Source of the DNA: DATAEU01 sp046735355
GTDB lineage: Bacteria > Actinomycetota > UBA4738 > HRBIN12
DNA: 51,261 nt
Direction of reading: 5' to 3'
Assembly: GCA_046735355.1 (NCBI GenBank)
Contig: JBKPTC010000120.1
Span: 1-51,261 of the forward strand
This document shows, one piece after another, positions 15,519-24,060 of this stretch. The notes under the pieces are model-generated. The model did not search any database. It saw only the letters and a list, made by a program, of their open reading frames with translations, and was not told the DNA's origin. Numbering within the stretch: the stretch's first letter is position 1; each line of letters opens with the position of its first letter. The translations under genes and the position numbers were made by a program.

Positions 15519-17450
15519 TCAGCCGGACCGGCGCGCGACGTAGTCGCGAACGACGAAGTCGCCGAGCTCCCGGTCGTCCATGAGGAACACCCTGCCGGCC
15601 GTGAGCCGCGCCAGACGTTCCATGAACCGGATCAACCCCGCCGACTCCTCGAGCATGAAGATGTTCAGCGTGACACCGGCCTTCGCCAGACGCATCGCCT
15701 CGGCGAGCGTGAGTTCGATCGTCCTCGGAACCGGCGGCCACGAGAAGAACGTCCGCTCGCCCTCGAGGTGCGCGGTCGGCTCACCGTCGGTGACCATGAT
15801 GACCTGACGCGCGGCGCGAGGATGCTGCGACAGCAGCCGGCCGGCGAGGTTGAACGCATGATGCATGTTCGTTCCGTACACACGCTCCCAGCCCGCGGCC
15901 GTCAGATCGCTCGGCTGCATCTCGCGCGCGTAGTCGCTGAAGCCGACGAGGTACAACCGGTCGTGCGGATACCGGCCCTCGATCAACGCGTGCAGCGCCA
16001 GCGCCATCTTCTTCGCGTGCACGAAGTGGCCGCGGAGCGGCATCGAGAAGGACAGATCGAGGAGGAGCGCCGTCGCCGTCTCCGTCCGCTGCTCGGCCTC
16101 CACGAGCTCGAAGTCGTCCGGCCGGAGCGACAGCCCCCGTCCGCCGCCCCGGACGACGGCGTTGAACACGGTGCGCTGCACGGCGATCTGCCCGGTGTCC
16201 CCGAACTGCCACGGCCGCGTGGCGCCGGTCGGTTCGGCCTGGCCGCCGGGATCGCGCGCCTCGTGCACGCCCTCGCGGTCGCGTTTGAGCCGCTCGAAGA
16301 CCCTGACCAGCGCGCGCTCCCCCATCTTCCGGGCACCGCGCGGGGTGACCTCGAGGCGTCCCTGACGGCGCTGGACGAGCCCGGCCCGCTCCAGCGCGCG
16401 CTCGATCTCCTTCAACCGGCGAAGGTCGCCGACCGCTTCCTCGCCGAGCGTCCGGCGGAGCGCGTCCTCGTCGACGTCGTCGAGCGAGGCGCCGGCGTAG
16501 TCACCCTGCAGGGACCGGTCGAGGTCCTCGAAGTCGTGCAGCCGCTCCATCGCGTCGACCGTGGCGGACAGCGGCTGCGTTCCGTCGCCCTCGCCCATCG
16601 CCGGCTCGCCCCATCCCATCTGCGGGAAGAGCGACGCGAGGTTGGCCCCGAGCCGATCGACCTCGAATGCGAGGTCCATGTCGCCCATGACCTGCTCCGC
16701 GAGCGCCTGGAGCTCGGCCCGTTGCTCCGGCGACATCGAGGCGAGCAGACCCGACATCGCCGCCATGCGGCGGGCCATGCTCTCGAGGAGCTCGTCGAGC
16801 GTCTTCGGGTCGTCCGGGAAGAACTGGCCATGTCGCTGCATGAACGACGAGAAGTCCTCGGGTGTGAGCTCGCCGCGATCGCGCTTCTCGATGAGACCGT
16901 TCAGCTCGGACAGCATGTCCTTGAAAGACCGCATCTGCTCCGGCGTGATGTTGCGTATGCCCTCGGCCATGTTGCGGAAGTACGCGCCCATGACCTGCTC
17001 GCGAACGTGCTCCATCAGCTCGTCGAACATGCGCTGCGCCTGCGGGTCGGTGAAGCGGTAGTCGGTCAGCTCACGGATCTGCCCGGGCGCGTCCGCCGGG
17101 AGCTGATCGAGGAAGGCCTCGCGCATCCGCGCGTCGTCGGTCGCCTCGAACGACAGCGTGGTCCGCTCGCGTTCGAGCAGGGCCTCCAGGCGATCGCGGA
17201 CGTCCTCGAGCGGCCCGGAGAGATCCAGCCCCTGCTGCGCCTCGGCCCGGGCCTGCCGGAGCCGTTCGCGGATCGAGTCCAGGCCGCCGAACCGACCCTG
17301 CATCCCGCGCCGGCGAAGCCGCTGGAGCGCACCCTGCGCACCCGCGCCGGACAAGATGTCCTCCGACATCTCCTCGAGGACGTCGGCCGCCGGGATCTCC
17401 GGACCGAACGGGTCCTGGCGACCGTCCCACCGCGAGTAACGCGTCCGCAC
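15519..17450 (-). CDS. VWA-domain protein, partner type of MoxR ATPases
   Basis: A 643-residue cytoplasmic protein. Residues 1-420 are mostly charged helices with an N-terminal YSRWDG motif. The C-terminal VWA domain has the metal-ion site DxSxS as D465, S467 and S469 in DLSFSMPLRG, the threonine in GTNMHHAF, and the aspartate in VTDGEPTAHL. VWA proteins of this kind work with MoxR-like AAA ATPases to insert metals or remodel complexes; a MoxR-like ATPase gene lies 2 kb away on the same strand. Start: the second GTG (17450) is 7 nt after a TAGGGT box; the GTG at 17459 overlaps that box, so the shorter form is preferred for a leaderless mRNA. Confidence 0.88.
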   Translation of the reverse strand: MRTRYSRWDGRQDPFGPEIPAADVLEEMSEDILSGAGAQGALQRLRRRGMQGRFGGLDSIRERLRQARAEAQQGLDLSGPLEDVRDRLEALLERERTTLSFEATDDARMREAFLDQLPADAPGQIRELTDYRFTDPQAQRMFDELMEHVREQVMGAYFRNMAEGIRNITPEQMRSFKDMLSELNGLIEKRDRGELTPEDFSSFMQRHGQFFPDDPKTLDELLESMARRMAAMSGLLASMSPEQRAELQALAEQVMGDMDLAFEVDRLGANLASLFPQMGWGEPAMGEGDGTQPLSATVDAMERLHDFEDLDRSLQGDYAGASLDDVDEDALRRTLGEEAVGDLRRLKEIERALERAGLVQRRQGRLEVTPRGARKMGERALVRVFERLKRDREGVHEARDPGGQAEPTGATRPWQFGDTGQIAVQRTVFNAVVRGGGRGLSLRPDDFELVEAEQRTETATALLLDLSFSMPLRGHFVHAKKMALALHALIEGRYPHDRLYLVGFSDYAREMQPSDLTAAGWERVYGTNMHHAFNLAGRLLSQHPRAARQVIMVTDGEPTAHLEGERTFFSWPPVPRTIELTLAEAMRLAKAGVTLNIFMLEESAGLIRFMERLARLTAGRVFLMDDRELGDFVVRDYVARRSG

Positions 17451-17457
17451 CCCGACC

Positions 17458-17463
17458 ACCCTA
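17458..17463 (-). promoter_or_regulatory. -10 box TAGGGT of the VWA gene
   Basis: Minus-strand TAGGGT, 7 nt before the GTG at 17450. It decides between two candidate GTG starts in favour of the downstream one. Confidence 0.45.
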
Positions 17464-17528
17464 CGGCGCGGCTCCGATTACGACCGCCGGTCGCCGTGCG
17501 CCATCAGAACCGCTACGGTGCGCGCTGC

Positions 17529-17534
17529 TATCGT
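17529..17534 (+). promoter_or_regulatory. -10 box TATCGT of the phosphoesterase gene
   Basis: TATCGT followed by 8 nt and the ATG at 17543. No Shine-Dalgarno is visible, consistent with a leaderless transcript. Divergent from the VWA promoter 66 nt away. Confidence 0.5.
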
Positions 17535-17542
17535 GCCGCCGG

Positions 17543-19048
17543 ATGGGGGGTCGCGCGTCACGCCGGACCGCGTCGTTCCTGGCCATCGCGGCGGCCTTCA
17601 GCGCCGCGTGCTCGGCCACCGCGCTCTCCGGCACATCAGCGAGCACCGGCAGCGTGTCCTCGCCGCGTGCCGCCCTGCCGACCGAGCCGCCGTCCGCGTC
17701 GTCCCGTCCCTCGGGCACAGAGGCGCCCTCGCGGCTCGATCTGGCGCGGGACCGGATCGAGCACCTGATCTTCATCGTTCAGGAGAACCGGTCGTTCGAT
17801 CACTACTTCGGGACGTATCCGGGCGCCGACGGGATCCCCCTGCGGAACGGTCGTCCGTCGGCGTGTCTCCCCGACCCCGCGCTGGATCACTGCGTGTCGC
17901 CGTACCACAGCCGCTCGCAGTTCCAGAACGGCGGTCCGCACGACCACCCGGCGGCGGTCGCGGACGTGGACGGCGGGGCGATGGACGGGTTCGCGCGCAC
18001 GATCGTGAAGGGGAAGTCGTCGAACGCGACGTGCGCGAACGCTCCTTCGCGTCCGGCGTGCGCGTCGTACGTCGGTCCGGACCAGCAGCCCGACGTGATG
18101 AGCTACCACACGCGCCGCGAGATCCCGAACTACTGGTCGTACGCCGACCACTTCGTGCTGCAGGACCGCATGTTCGCGCCGTCCGACTCCTGGACGCTGC
18201 CGTCGCACCTGTTCCTCGTGTCGGCCTGGGCGGCGACCTGCTCCGACCCGAACGACCCGATGAGCTGCCGTTCGGACCTCGACCTGAGCGAGCAACTGCG
18301 CGAAGAGAAGAGCAGGCAGTTCGACCCGATCTGGGCGTGGACCGACATCACCTACCTGCTGAACGCCGGCGGCGTCGACTGGGCGTATTACGTCGGCGAC
18401 GACACGTGTCTGCAGCGGCGCTGCACGGGACCGAGGAAGGAGCACACCGTGCCGTCGCAGATGCCGATCGCGTGGTTCACCGATGTCCAACAGACGCACC
18501 GACGGCGGTTCATCCGGTACCACCGCGACTACTTCCGCGCGGCCGCGGCCGGGACGCTCCCGGCCGTCTCGTGGATGATGCCGTACTCAGGCGTCGGCGA
18601 GCACCCCGACAACGGCGAGCCGATCTGGAAGGGCATGCGGCACGTGACCCAGGTCGTGAACGCGGCGATGCGCGGTCCCGACTGGGACTCGACGGCGATC
18701 TTCCTCACGTGGGACGACTGGGGAGGGTTCTACGACCACGTCGTGCCGCCGCACGTCGACGAGAACGGCTACGGCATCCGCGTCCCCGGCCTGATGATCA
18801 GCCCGTGGGCGCGCGCCGGCACGATCGACCATCAGACGCTCTCGTTCGACGCGTATCTCAAGCTCATCGAGGACCTGTTCCTCGACGGCCAGCGCCTGGA
18901 TCCGAGGAACGACGGCCGGCCCGACTCGCGTCCGACGGTCCGCGAAGATGTGCCGATCCTCGGTGATCTCCTGCGCGAGTTCGACTTCGAGCAGGAACCG
19001 CTCGACCCGGTCATCCTCCCGACGAGCGGGCTGCCCGGGCAGTCGTAG
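17543..19048 (+). CDS. Secreted phosphoesterase (phospholipase C / acid phosphatase AcpA family)
   Basis: A 501-residue exported alkaline-phosphatase-fold enzyme that hydrolyses phosphate esters, possibly phospholipids. The N-terminus has a twin-arginine-like motif (SRRTASFL) and a hydrophobic core ending in AACS, so Tat export and perhaps lipid attachment at C23 are possible, although the lipobox is poor. Family motifs: IEHLIFIVQENRSFDHYFGTY with PGADGIP, SWTLPSHLFLVSAWAA, WTDITYLL, and TWDDWGGFYDHVVPP near the C-terminus. Substrate: phospholipids or phosphomonoesters; it cannot be told. It has its own TATCGT box and lies on the opposite strand to the VWA and AAA genes on either side. Confidence 0.9.
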   Translation: MGGRASRRTASFLAIAAAFSAACSATALSGTSASTGSVSSPRAALPTEPPSASSRPSGTEAPSRLDLARDRIEHLIFIVQENRSFDHYFGTYPGADGIPLRNGRPSACLPDPALDHCVSPYHSRSQFQNGGPHDHPAAVADVDGGAMDGFARTIVKGKSSNATCANAPSRPACASYVGPDQQPDVMSYHTRREIPNYWSYADHFVLQDRMFAPSDSWTLPSHLFLVSAWAATCSDPNDPMSCRSDLDLSEQLREEKSRQFDPIWAWTDITYLLNAGGVDWAYYVGDDTCLQRRCTGPRKEHTVPSQMPIAWFTDVQQTHRRRFIRYHRDYFRAAAAGTLPAVSWMMPYSGVGEHPDNGEPIWKGMRHVTQVVNAAMRGPDWDSTAIFLTWDDWGGFYDHVVPPHVDENGYGIRVPGLMISPWARAGTIDHQTLSFDAYLKLIEDLFLDGQRLDPRNDGRPDSRPTVREDVPILGDLLREFDFEQEPLDPVILPTSGLPGQS

Positions 19049-19060
19049 GCCGACCGGTAG

Positions 19061-19477
19061 CTATCCGATGCCGAGACCGGTCACGAGCGCGCGCGAGGTG
19101 AGCCCGAAGCAGATGAACGCGGCCCATGCGAACGGTACCCACGGGCGGATCGGCTTGCGTTCGTCGAAGCCGACCATGCTCGCGTTTCCGGCCCTCGCGA
19201 CGATGTGCGCGAACACGAACAGCAGCAGTGGCAGCAGTCCGTACACGTAGTGGAGCAGGCCGCCGAGCGTGCCCTCGGCCTCGACGCGGTATCCGAGCAG
19301 CAACAGGAGGATCCCGAGGATCGCCTGCAGCCCGGCGACGACCTGCGCGACCGTCAGCCAGATCCAGTAGCCCTCGCCAGGCCCCCGTTTGAAGATCCAC
19401 GCGCCGAGACCCCAAACCCATCCGACGCCGAAGACGCCGACGACGAAGAACCCGACGTACTTGTGGATCTCCGGCAT
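19061..19477 (-). CDS. Small four-helix membrane protein of unknown function
   Basis: 138 residues with four hydrophobic segments at about 8-27, 40-62, 75-93 and 112-132. Histidines lie near membrane faces (H5, one in LLHYVYG, one in FAHIVAR), a pattern seen in haem-binding four-helix proteins such as cytochrome b561, but no family motif confirms this. Codon use matches its neighbours, which supports a real gene. Start: ATG at 19477 with a TAGCAT box 9 nt upstream that begins within the stop codon of the ATPase gene before it. The same-strand neighbours are that ATPase and, beyond the phosphoesterase, the VWA gene. Confidence 0.72.
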   Translation of the reverse strand: MPEIHKYVGFFVVGVFGVGWVWGLGAWIFKRGPGEGYWIWLTVAQVVAGLQAILGILLLLLGYRVEAEGTLGGLLHYVYGLLPLLLFVFAHIVARAGNASMVGFDERKPIRPWVPFAWAAFICFGLTSRALVTGLGIG

Positions 19478-19486
19478 GGCGGACGG

Positions 19487-19492
19487 ATGCTA
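19487..19492 (-). promoter_or_regulatory. -10 box TAGCAT sharing the ATPase stop codon
   Basis: Minus-strand TAGCAT starts with the TAG stop of the AAA ATPase gene and ends 9 nt before the ATG at 19477. Confidence 0.4.
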
Positions 19493-20902
19493 CGCGGTCT
19501 CGGGCGCGTCGTATCGGTACGCGCCGAGGCGACCGGTGTCGTCCTTGTTCAGCCGCCGGGATAGATGCAGCCCCTCGAGCGCGAACTCGAGCGCCGACGC
19601 GGCGACGCCGGGGCTCTCCTCCTCGACGCCCAGACGCTCGAGCAGCTTGGCGAGACCAGGCACCTCGCCGAACTGCGCGAGGAGCTCCGACGCCGGCATC
19701 AGGTCCGACGTCTCGGCCGAGAACCCCTGCGAGAAGCGGCCAAGGATCGGTTGGAAATCGAACCCCGACAGCCGCCGGCGGAAGACCTCGAGCTCGGCCG
19801 TTCGAAGCGCGCGCGTGAGGATCTCCTCCTCGCGTCCCTCCTCGATCGTGTCGAACTCGATCCGGCCGAGGGACGACTCGATCGCGGCCGGAAGGTCGCA
19901 CACGCGGGGAACGGCCTCGCTCTCGCCCGCGCGGGCGGCGCGCCGGACGGCGGCCGCGACGAGCGTCTCGAGATTCCCGATCGAGTAGCGGACGCTGACG
20001 CCGCTCCGATGGTTGACGTGCGGAGACCGGCGGAGCTCGGCGGTGAGCGCCGCCAGCATCTCCTTCATGTACCGAGGAACGCGAACCGCGGCGACCCCCG
20101 CCGCGGGCCGCGCTTCCTGGTCCATGATCCGGATCTCGTCGGACAGCGTCTCCGGATAGTGCGTCCGAACCTGCGTTCCGAACCGGTCCTTGAGCGGCGA
20201 CACGATGCGACCGCGGTGCGTGTAGTCGTCGGGGTTCGCGGTCGCGACGAGCAGCAGGTCGAGCGGCAGCCTGATCTGATAGCCGCGGATCTGCACGTCG
20301 CGCTCCTCGAGGATGTTGAACAACCCCACCTGGATGCGCTCGGGAAGGTCGGGAAGCTCGTTGATCGCAACGATGCCGCGGTTGGTCCGCGGGATCAGGC
20401 CGTAGTGGATCGTGAGCTCGTCGGCGAGGTACCGGCCCTCGGCCACGCGGATCGGATCGACGTCGCCGATCAGGTCCGCGACGCTCGTGTCCGGCGTCGC
20501 GAGCTTCTCGGCGTACCGGCGATCGCGCGCGATCCACTCGACGGGCACGTCGTCGCCGTCGGTCGCGACCATGGCTCTGCATCGAGCGCAGATCGGGCGG
20601 AACGGATGGTCGTTCACCTCGCATCCCGCGATGACCGGCGATTCGGCGTCGAGGAGCTCGACGACGTTGCGGATCAGCCGCGTCTTCGCCTGCCCGCGCT
20701 CGCCGAGCAGGATCAGGTCGTGGCCCGCGAGGATGCCGCGCTCGAGCGCCGGCAGCACCGAATCCTCGAACCCCACGATGTGCGGGAACAACGCCTGCCC
20801 GCGCCCGAGGCGCTCGAGCAGGTTCGCCCGGAGCTCCTCCTTGACCGAACGGTCGGCGTAGCCGGCCGCCCGAAGCTCTCCGATCGTCGCCGGAAACGAC
20901 AC
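19490..20902 (-). CDS. MoxR / magnesium-chelatase-like AAA+ ATPase with Cys-rich insert
   Basis: A 470-residue AAA+ ATPase of the ChlI/MoxR clade. Walker A is LGERGQAKT (residues 67-75) and sensor or Walker B elements appear in RGIVAINELPDLPERIQVGLFN (split across 175-200). LLLVATANPDDYTHRGRIVSPLKDRFG is the ChlI-type pre-sensor region. An insert carries C94, H99, C105 and C108 (GCEVNDHP, then FRPICARCR), which could hold zinc. Such ATPases act with a VWA partner to insert metals or remodel complexes; a VWA gene is located 2 kb downstream on the same strand. Start: GTG at 20902, 6 nt after a TAGGCT box (20909-20914). Confidence 0.9.
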   Translation of the reverse strand: MSFPATIGELRAAGYADRSVKEELRANLLERLGRGQALFPHIVGFEDSVLPALERGILAGHDLILLGERGQAKTRLIRNVVELLDAESPVIAGCEVNDHPFRPICARCRAMVATDGDDVPVEWIARDRRYAEKLATPDTSVADLIGDVDPIRVAEGRYLADELTIHYGLIPRTNRGIVAINELPDLPERIQVGLFNILEERDVQIRGYQIRLPLDLLLVATANPDDYTHRGRIVSPLKDRFGTQVRTHYPETLSDEIRIMDQEARPAAGVAAVRVPRYMKEMLAALTAELRRSPHVNHRSGVSVRYSIGNLETLVAAAVRRAARAGESEAVPRVCDLPAAIESSLGRIEFDTIEEGREEEILTRALRTAELEVFRRRLSGFDFQPILGRFSQGFSAETSDLMPASELLAQFGEVPGLAKLLERLGVEEESPGVAASALEFALEGLHLSRRLNKDDTGRLGAYRYDAPETA

Positions 20903-20908
20903 GCGTCC

Positions 20909-20914
20909 AGCCTA
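20909..20914 (-). promoter_or_regulatory. -10 box TAGGCT of the AAA ATPase gene
   Basis: Minus-strand TAGGCT, 6 nt before the GTG at 20902; no Shine-Dalgarno, so probably a leaderless start. Confidence 0.45.
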
Positions 20915-20937
20915 CCGACGGCGCCGAGATACGTCGG

Positions 20938-21330
20938 TCACGCGGGCGGCGCCGTCGGGCGCTCGGCCATGATCGCGAGGTTCGTTCCGTCCGGATCCTC
21001 GAAGAAGGCCATCCTTAGCTCGGCCGAGTCGGTCCGGTGGACGACGTGCGGCTCGTCCACGAACTCGACGCCTCGGTCGCGAAGCGCCGCATATGCCTCG
21101 TCCACGTCGTCGACCGAGAAGTACAGCACCGGCCGCGACCGGAACTCGGGCGACTCGGGCCGGCCGAGATACAGCCGGACGCCGTCGAGATCGAAGAACG
21201 CCATCGACTGACCCGGAACGTCGAAGAGGAATCGAGCTCCGAGCACGTCCCGATAGAACGCGACCGAGCGGTCGATGTCGCTCACGCTCACGTGGATCTG
21301 GCCGATCGAACGCACGCCGTCGAATGCCAT
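20938..21330 (-). CDS. VOC-family (glyoxalase / dioxygenase fold) protein
   Basis: 130 residues with two beta-alpha-beta-beta-beta halves. The N-terminal metal-site histidine is in GQIHVSVSDIDRSVAFYRDVLG, and the C-terminal half ends with MAFFEDPDGTNLAIM, where the glutamate normally found in such proteins is replaced by the N/L pair. This short form is typical of stand-alone VOC proteins (glyoxalase I-like, antibiotic resistance or dioxygenase-related); the substrate is unknown. Start: ATG at 21330 with a strong GGAGGTGG 4-11 nt upstream. An earlier in-frame start would extend into the UvrD2 promoter and lacks an RBS. Confidence 0.87.
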   Translation of the reverse strand: MAFDGVRSIGQIHVSVSDIDRSVAFYRDVLGARFLFDVPGQSMAFFDLDGVRLYLGRPESPEFRSRPVLYFSVDDVDEAYAALRDRGVEFVDEPHVVHRTDSAELRMAFFEDPDGTNLAIMAERPTAPPA

Positions 21331-21390
21331 CGTGCCACCTCCCTCGCGACGCCCGGCATGCTCCCACGCGATCGCGTCGGCGAACGCTGC

Positions 21391-21396
21391 TAGCCT
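21391..21396 (+). promoter_or_regulatory. -10 box TAGCCT of the UvrD2-like helicase gene
   Basis: TAGCCT, 7 nt before the ATG at 21404; the intervening bases hold no Shine-Dalgarno. Confidence 0.5.
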
Positions 21397-21403
21397 CCGC
21401 GCG

Positions 21404-23344
21404 ATGTCGGCGACCCTCGCGGGAGAGATCCTCGACGGCCTGAACGACGAGCAGCTTCGCGCCGTCACCGCGGTCCGCGGCCCGGTCGCCATCCTCGCCG
21501 GCGCCGGCACGGGCAAGACGACCGCCGTCACCAGGCGCATCGGCTACCAGGTCGCGAGCGGCGCCTTCGCGGCGCGTTCCATCCTCGCCGTCACGTTCAC
21601 CGAGAAGGCGGCCGGGGAGCTCAAGGCGCGGTTGGCGCGCCTCGGCGTCGAGGGCGTCGAGGCGCGCACCTTCCACGGCGCGGCGCTGTCGCAGCTCGGA
21701 CGGCTCTGGCCGGCGCACACCCGCCAGGCGCTCCCGGAGGTGCTCGGATCCAAGGCGCCGGTCGTCGCATCGCTCGCCAACGCACTGCCGCCTCCGCACC
21801 GGTTCCTTCCGCGCAGCGAGCTCGCCTCGGAGATCGAATGGGCGAAGAACCGGCTCGTCGAGCCCGACGGCTACCTCGAGGCGCTCGAGCGCGAGGGCCA
21901 CGAGCCGCCGATTCCGGCCGAGCTGATGCTGCGGGTCTTCGACGGCTACGAGCGACGGAAGCAGCGCGCGAGGCGCCTCGACTTCGAGGACATGCTGGCG
22001 CTCGCGGTGCGGCTGTTCGACGAGTACCCGCGCGCCGGCGACGAGCTCCGAGCGCGGTTCGCCGCGTTCACGGTCGACGAGTACCAGGACGTCAACGCGT
22101 TGCAGCAGGCGTTGCTCGATCGGTGGCTCGGCCCGCGCGACGACGTGTGTGTGGTCGGCGACGACTACCAGAGCATCTACACGTTCACCGGCGCGTCGGC
22201 CGACCATCTCCTCGGTTTCGGCCGGCGATATCCGAACGCGACGCTCGTGCGGCTGGAGCGCAACTACCGCTCGACCCCGCAGGTGCTCACGGTGGCCAAC
22301 GCGCTGGCGACCAAGATGGGCGGGATCGAGAAGCGGTTGCGAGCCACGCGCCCGGACGGACCGTCGCCGACCGCGCGCGCCATGCCGGACGCCGACGCCG
22401 AGCTCGCGTTCGTCGTCCGCGCCGTCCGCGAGCTGCACGAGCAGGAGGACGTGCCGCTGGAGGAGATCGCGGTCCTCTATCGGATCAACGCGCGATCCGA
22501 ACCGTTCGAGGAAGCGTTCGCGCGCGCCGGGATCGCGTACCAGGTGCGCGACGGTGCCTTCCTGCGCAGACCGGGTGCCCGGTCCGTCGTCATGGCGCTT
22601 CGCCGGGCGAACGGCCCGCTGGCGCCGGCCGTCCAGGCCACGACCGACGCGCTCGGCTACGCGCCCGACCGCGAGGCCGACGACGATCAGGAGACAACCC
22701 GCCAGGCGGACCTCGGGCGGATGCGAGCGCTCGCGGCGGAGTACGCGGCCGCGCACCCGGACGGCTCGGTGGCCTCGTTCCTCGAGGAACTCGCGTCGCG
22801 GTTCTCGCACGAGGACAACGGGCGCGGCGTCAACCTCCTCACGTATCACCGTGCGAAGGGTCTGGAGTTCGACGCCGTCTTCCTGCCGCGCCTGATCGAC
22901 GGCGAGATCCCGTTCCGCGGCAAGCGCAACCGCAGCGACCCGGCCGAGGAGCGCCGCCTACTCTACGTCGGCATAACGCGGGCGCGCCGCCACCTGTTGC
23001 TCAGCTGGCCGGCCGACCCGCGATCCAAGCCGAGCCCGTTCCTGGCCGAGATCGGCGTGGCCGACGCCGTTCGCCCGATGACGAGGGTTCGGCCCGCGAC
23101 GGGCACACCGGTGTCGGCGCCCGGCGACGGTCCGCTCTTCGACCGGCTGCGATCGTGGCGCGCGGCGCGCGCCAAGTCGGACGGCGTCCCCGCATACGTC
23201 GTGTTCCATGACGCGACGTTGCGTGCCATCGCCGACCGCCGTCCCGCCGACTGGGCGGCGCTCGCCGGCGTCTCCGGCGTCGGTCCGGCCAAGCTCGAAC
23301 GCTACGCCGACGAGGTCCTGGCGATCGTCAGGGAAGCCGGCTGA
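21404..23344 (+). CDS. uvrD2: UvrD2-like superfamily 1 DNA helicase with HRDC domain
   Basis: 3'-5' DNA helicase likely involved in repair and replication. 646 residues: Walker A AGAGTGKTT (about 32-40), Ia VTFTEKAAGELKAR, Walker B DEYQD at D225-E226, the ERNYRSTPQVL motif, and LLTYHRAKGLEFDAVFLP near residue 480. Residues about 590-646 form an HRDC-like domain (DATLRAIADRRPADWAALAGVSGVGPAKLERY, read in segments), the arrangement of actinobacterial UvrD2. The four-cysteine motif of mycobacterial UvrD2 was not seen. Start: ATG at 21404, 7 nt after a TAGCCT box. Its stop overlaps the converging membrane gene by 17 nt. Confidence 0.92.
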   Translation: MSATLAGEILDGLNDEQLRAVTAVRGPVAILAGAGTGKTTAVTRRIGYQVASGAFAARSILAVTFTEKAAGELKARLARLGVEGVEARTFHGAALSQLGRLWPAHTRQALPEVLGSKAPVVASLANALPPPHRFLPRSELASEIEWAKNRLVEPDGYLEALEREGHEPPIPAELMLRVFDGYERRKQRARRLDFEDMLALAVRLFDEYPRAGDELRARFAAFTVDEYQDVNALQQALLDRWLGPRDDVCVVGDDYQSIYTFTGASADHLLGFGRRYPNATLVRLERNYRSTPQVLTVANALATKMGGIEKRLRATRPDGPSPTARAMPDADAELAFVVRAVRELHEQEDVPLEEIAVLYRINARSEPFEEAFARAGIAYQVRDGAFLRRPGARSVVMALRRANGPLAPAVQATTDALGYAPDREADDDQETTRQADLGRMRALAAEYAAAHPDGSVASFLEELASRFSHEDNGRGVNLLTYHRAKGLEFDAVFLPRLIDGEIPFRGKRNRSDPAEERRLLYVGITRARRHLLLSWPADPRSKPSPFLAEIGVADAVRPMTRVRPATGTPVSAPGDGPLFDRLRSWRAARAKSDGVPAYVVFHDATLRAIADRRPADWAALAGVSGVGPAKLERYADEVLAIVREAG

Positions 23345-24059
23345 GCACGAGACCCACGGCGAGCAGCGGCATCGCGATCGACAGCGCGCGGAGCGAGGCC
23401 TCCGGCGCCGCGCGCAGCGACGCCTGATCGATGGGAACGCTCGCGCCGTCGTCGAAGACGAGTGTGCCGGTGACCTCGGCCACGTGCCGGCGGAGTCGTC
23501 GTACCGGCGTCGAGAGGATCCGCTGGGCCGCCGAGACGAACGCGCACCCGGCGGCGACCAGGACGCCGGCGACGGTCACGCGCCCCTGCTGGACGAACGA
23601 CGACGTCAGCGCGGGGAACGCGCCCCAGGCGATCGCGAACCACGCGTCCGAGTGGAAGCGCCCGCCGAGGAGCTCGAGGTTGTATGCGACGACGAGGAAT
23701 CCGCCCGTCACCACGAAGAGGCCGAGCCACGGTGTCACCTCGACGACACCGTCGACGCCGACCACGATCGCGCCCGCCAGTGCGACGAGCGCGATCGCCC
23801 ACAGGACTGCGTTCGGGATGCGTGTTCGGAGCGGGCGGCCGTTCAGCTCGTCGAGGGCGTGCGCCGACAAGCCGACCGCGAGTAAGAAGGCGAGCAGCAT
23901 CTCCAGCAGCCATCGGACGTCGATGCGCGTCGCGACGGCCGCGCCGAGACCGACGTATGACAGATGCCACAACGTGTACGGGGGATGCAGCAGGGTCCAG
24001 TAGTCGCGCCACCCGCCCGGCGACAGCGCGTAGAACGCCGGCCGCTCGCTCGCATCCAC
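23328..24059 (-). CDS. Polytopic membrane protein, possibly UbiA-like
   Basis: 243 residues with about six hydrophobic segments in residues 25-195 and a soluble C-terminal stretch before a last hydrophobic end. The loop at 67-79 (HALDELNGRPLRT) lies where UbiA-type prenyltransferases carry their first aspartate-rich motif, but the NDxxDxxxD pattern is not present, so the link is weak. Start: GTG at 24059; the stop of the upstream methyltransferase is at 24061, leaving a 1-nt gap, so translation is probably coupled. A UbiE-type methyltransferase next to a membrane protein would suit quinone or isoprenoid metabolism (inference). It converges on uvrD2 with a 17-nt overlap. Confidence 0.65.
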   Translation of the reverse strand: MDASERPAFYALSPGGWRDYWTLLHPPYTLWHLSYVGLGAAVATRIDVRWLLEMLLAFLLAVGLSAHALDELNGRPLRTRIPNAVLWAIALVALAGAIVVGVDGVVEVTPWLGLFVVTGGFLVVAYNLELLGGRFHSDAWFAIAWGAFPALTSSFVQQGRVTVAGVLVAAGCAFVSAAQRILSTPVRRLRRHVAEVTGTLVFDDGASVPIDQASLRAAPEASLRALSIAMPLLAVGLVLSRLP

Positions 24060-24060
24060 G

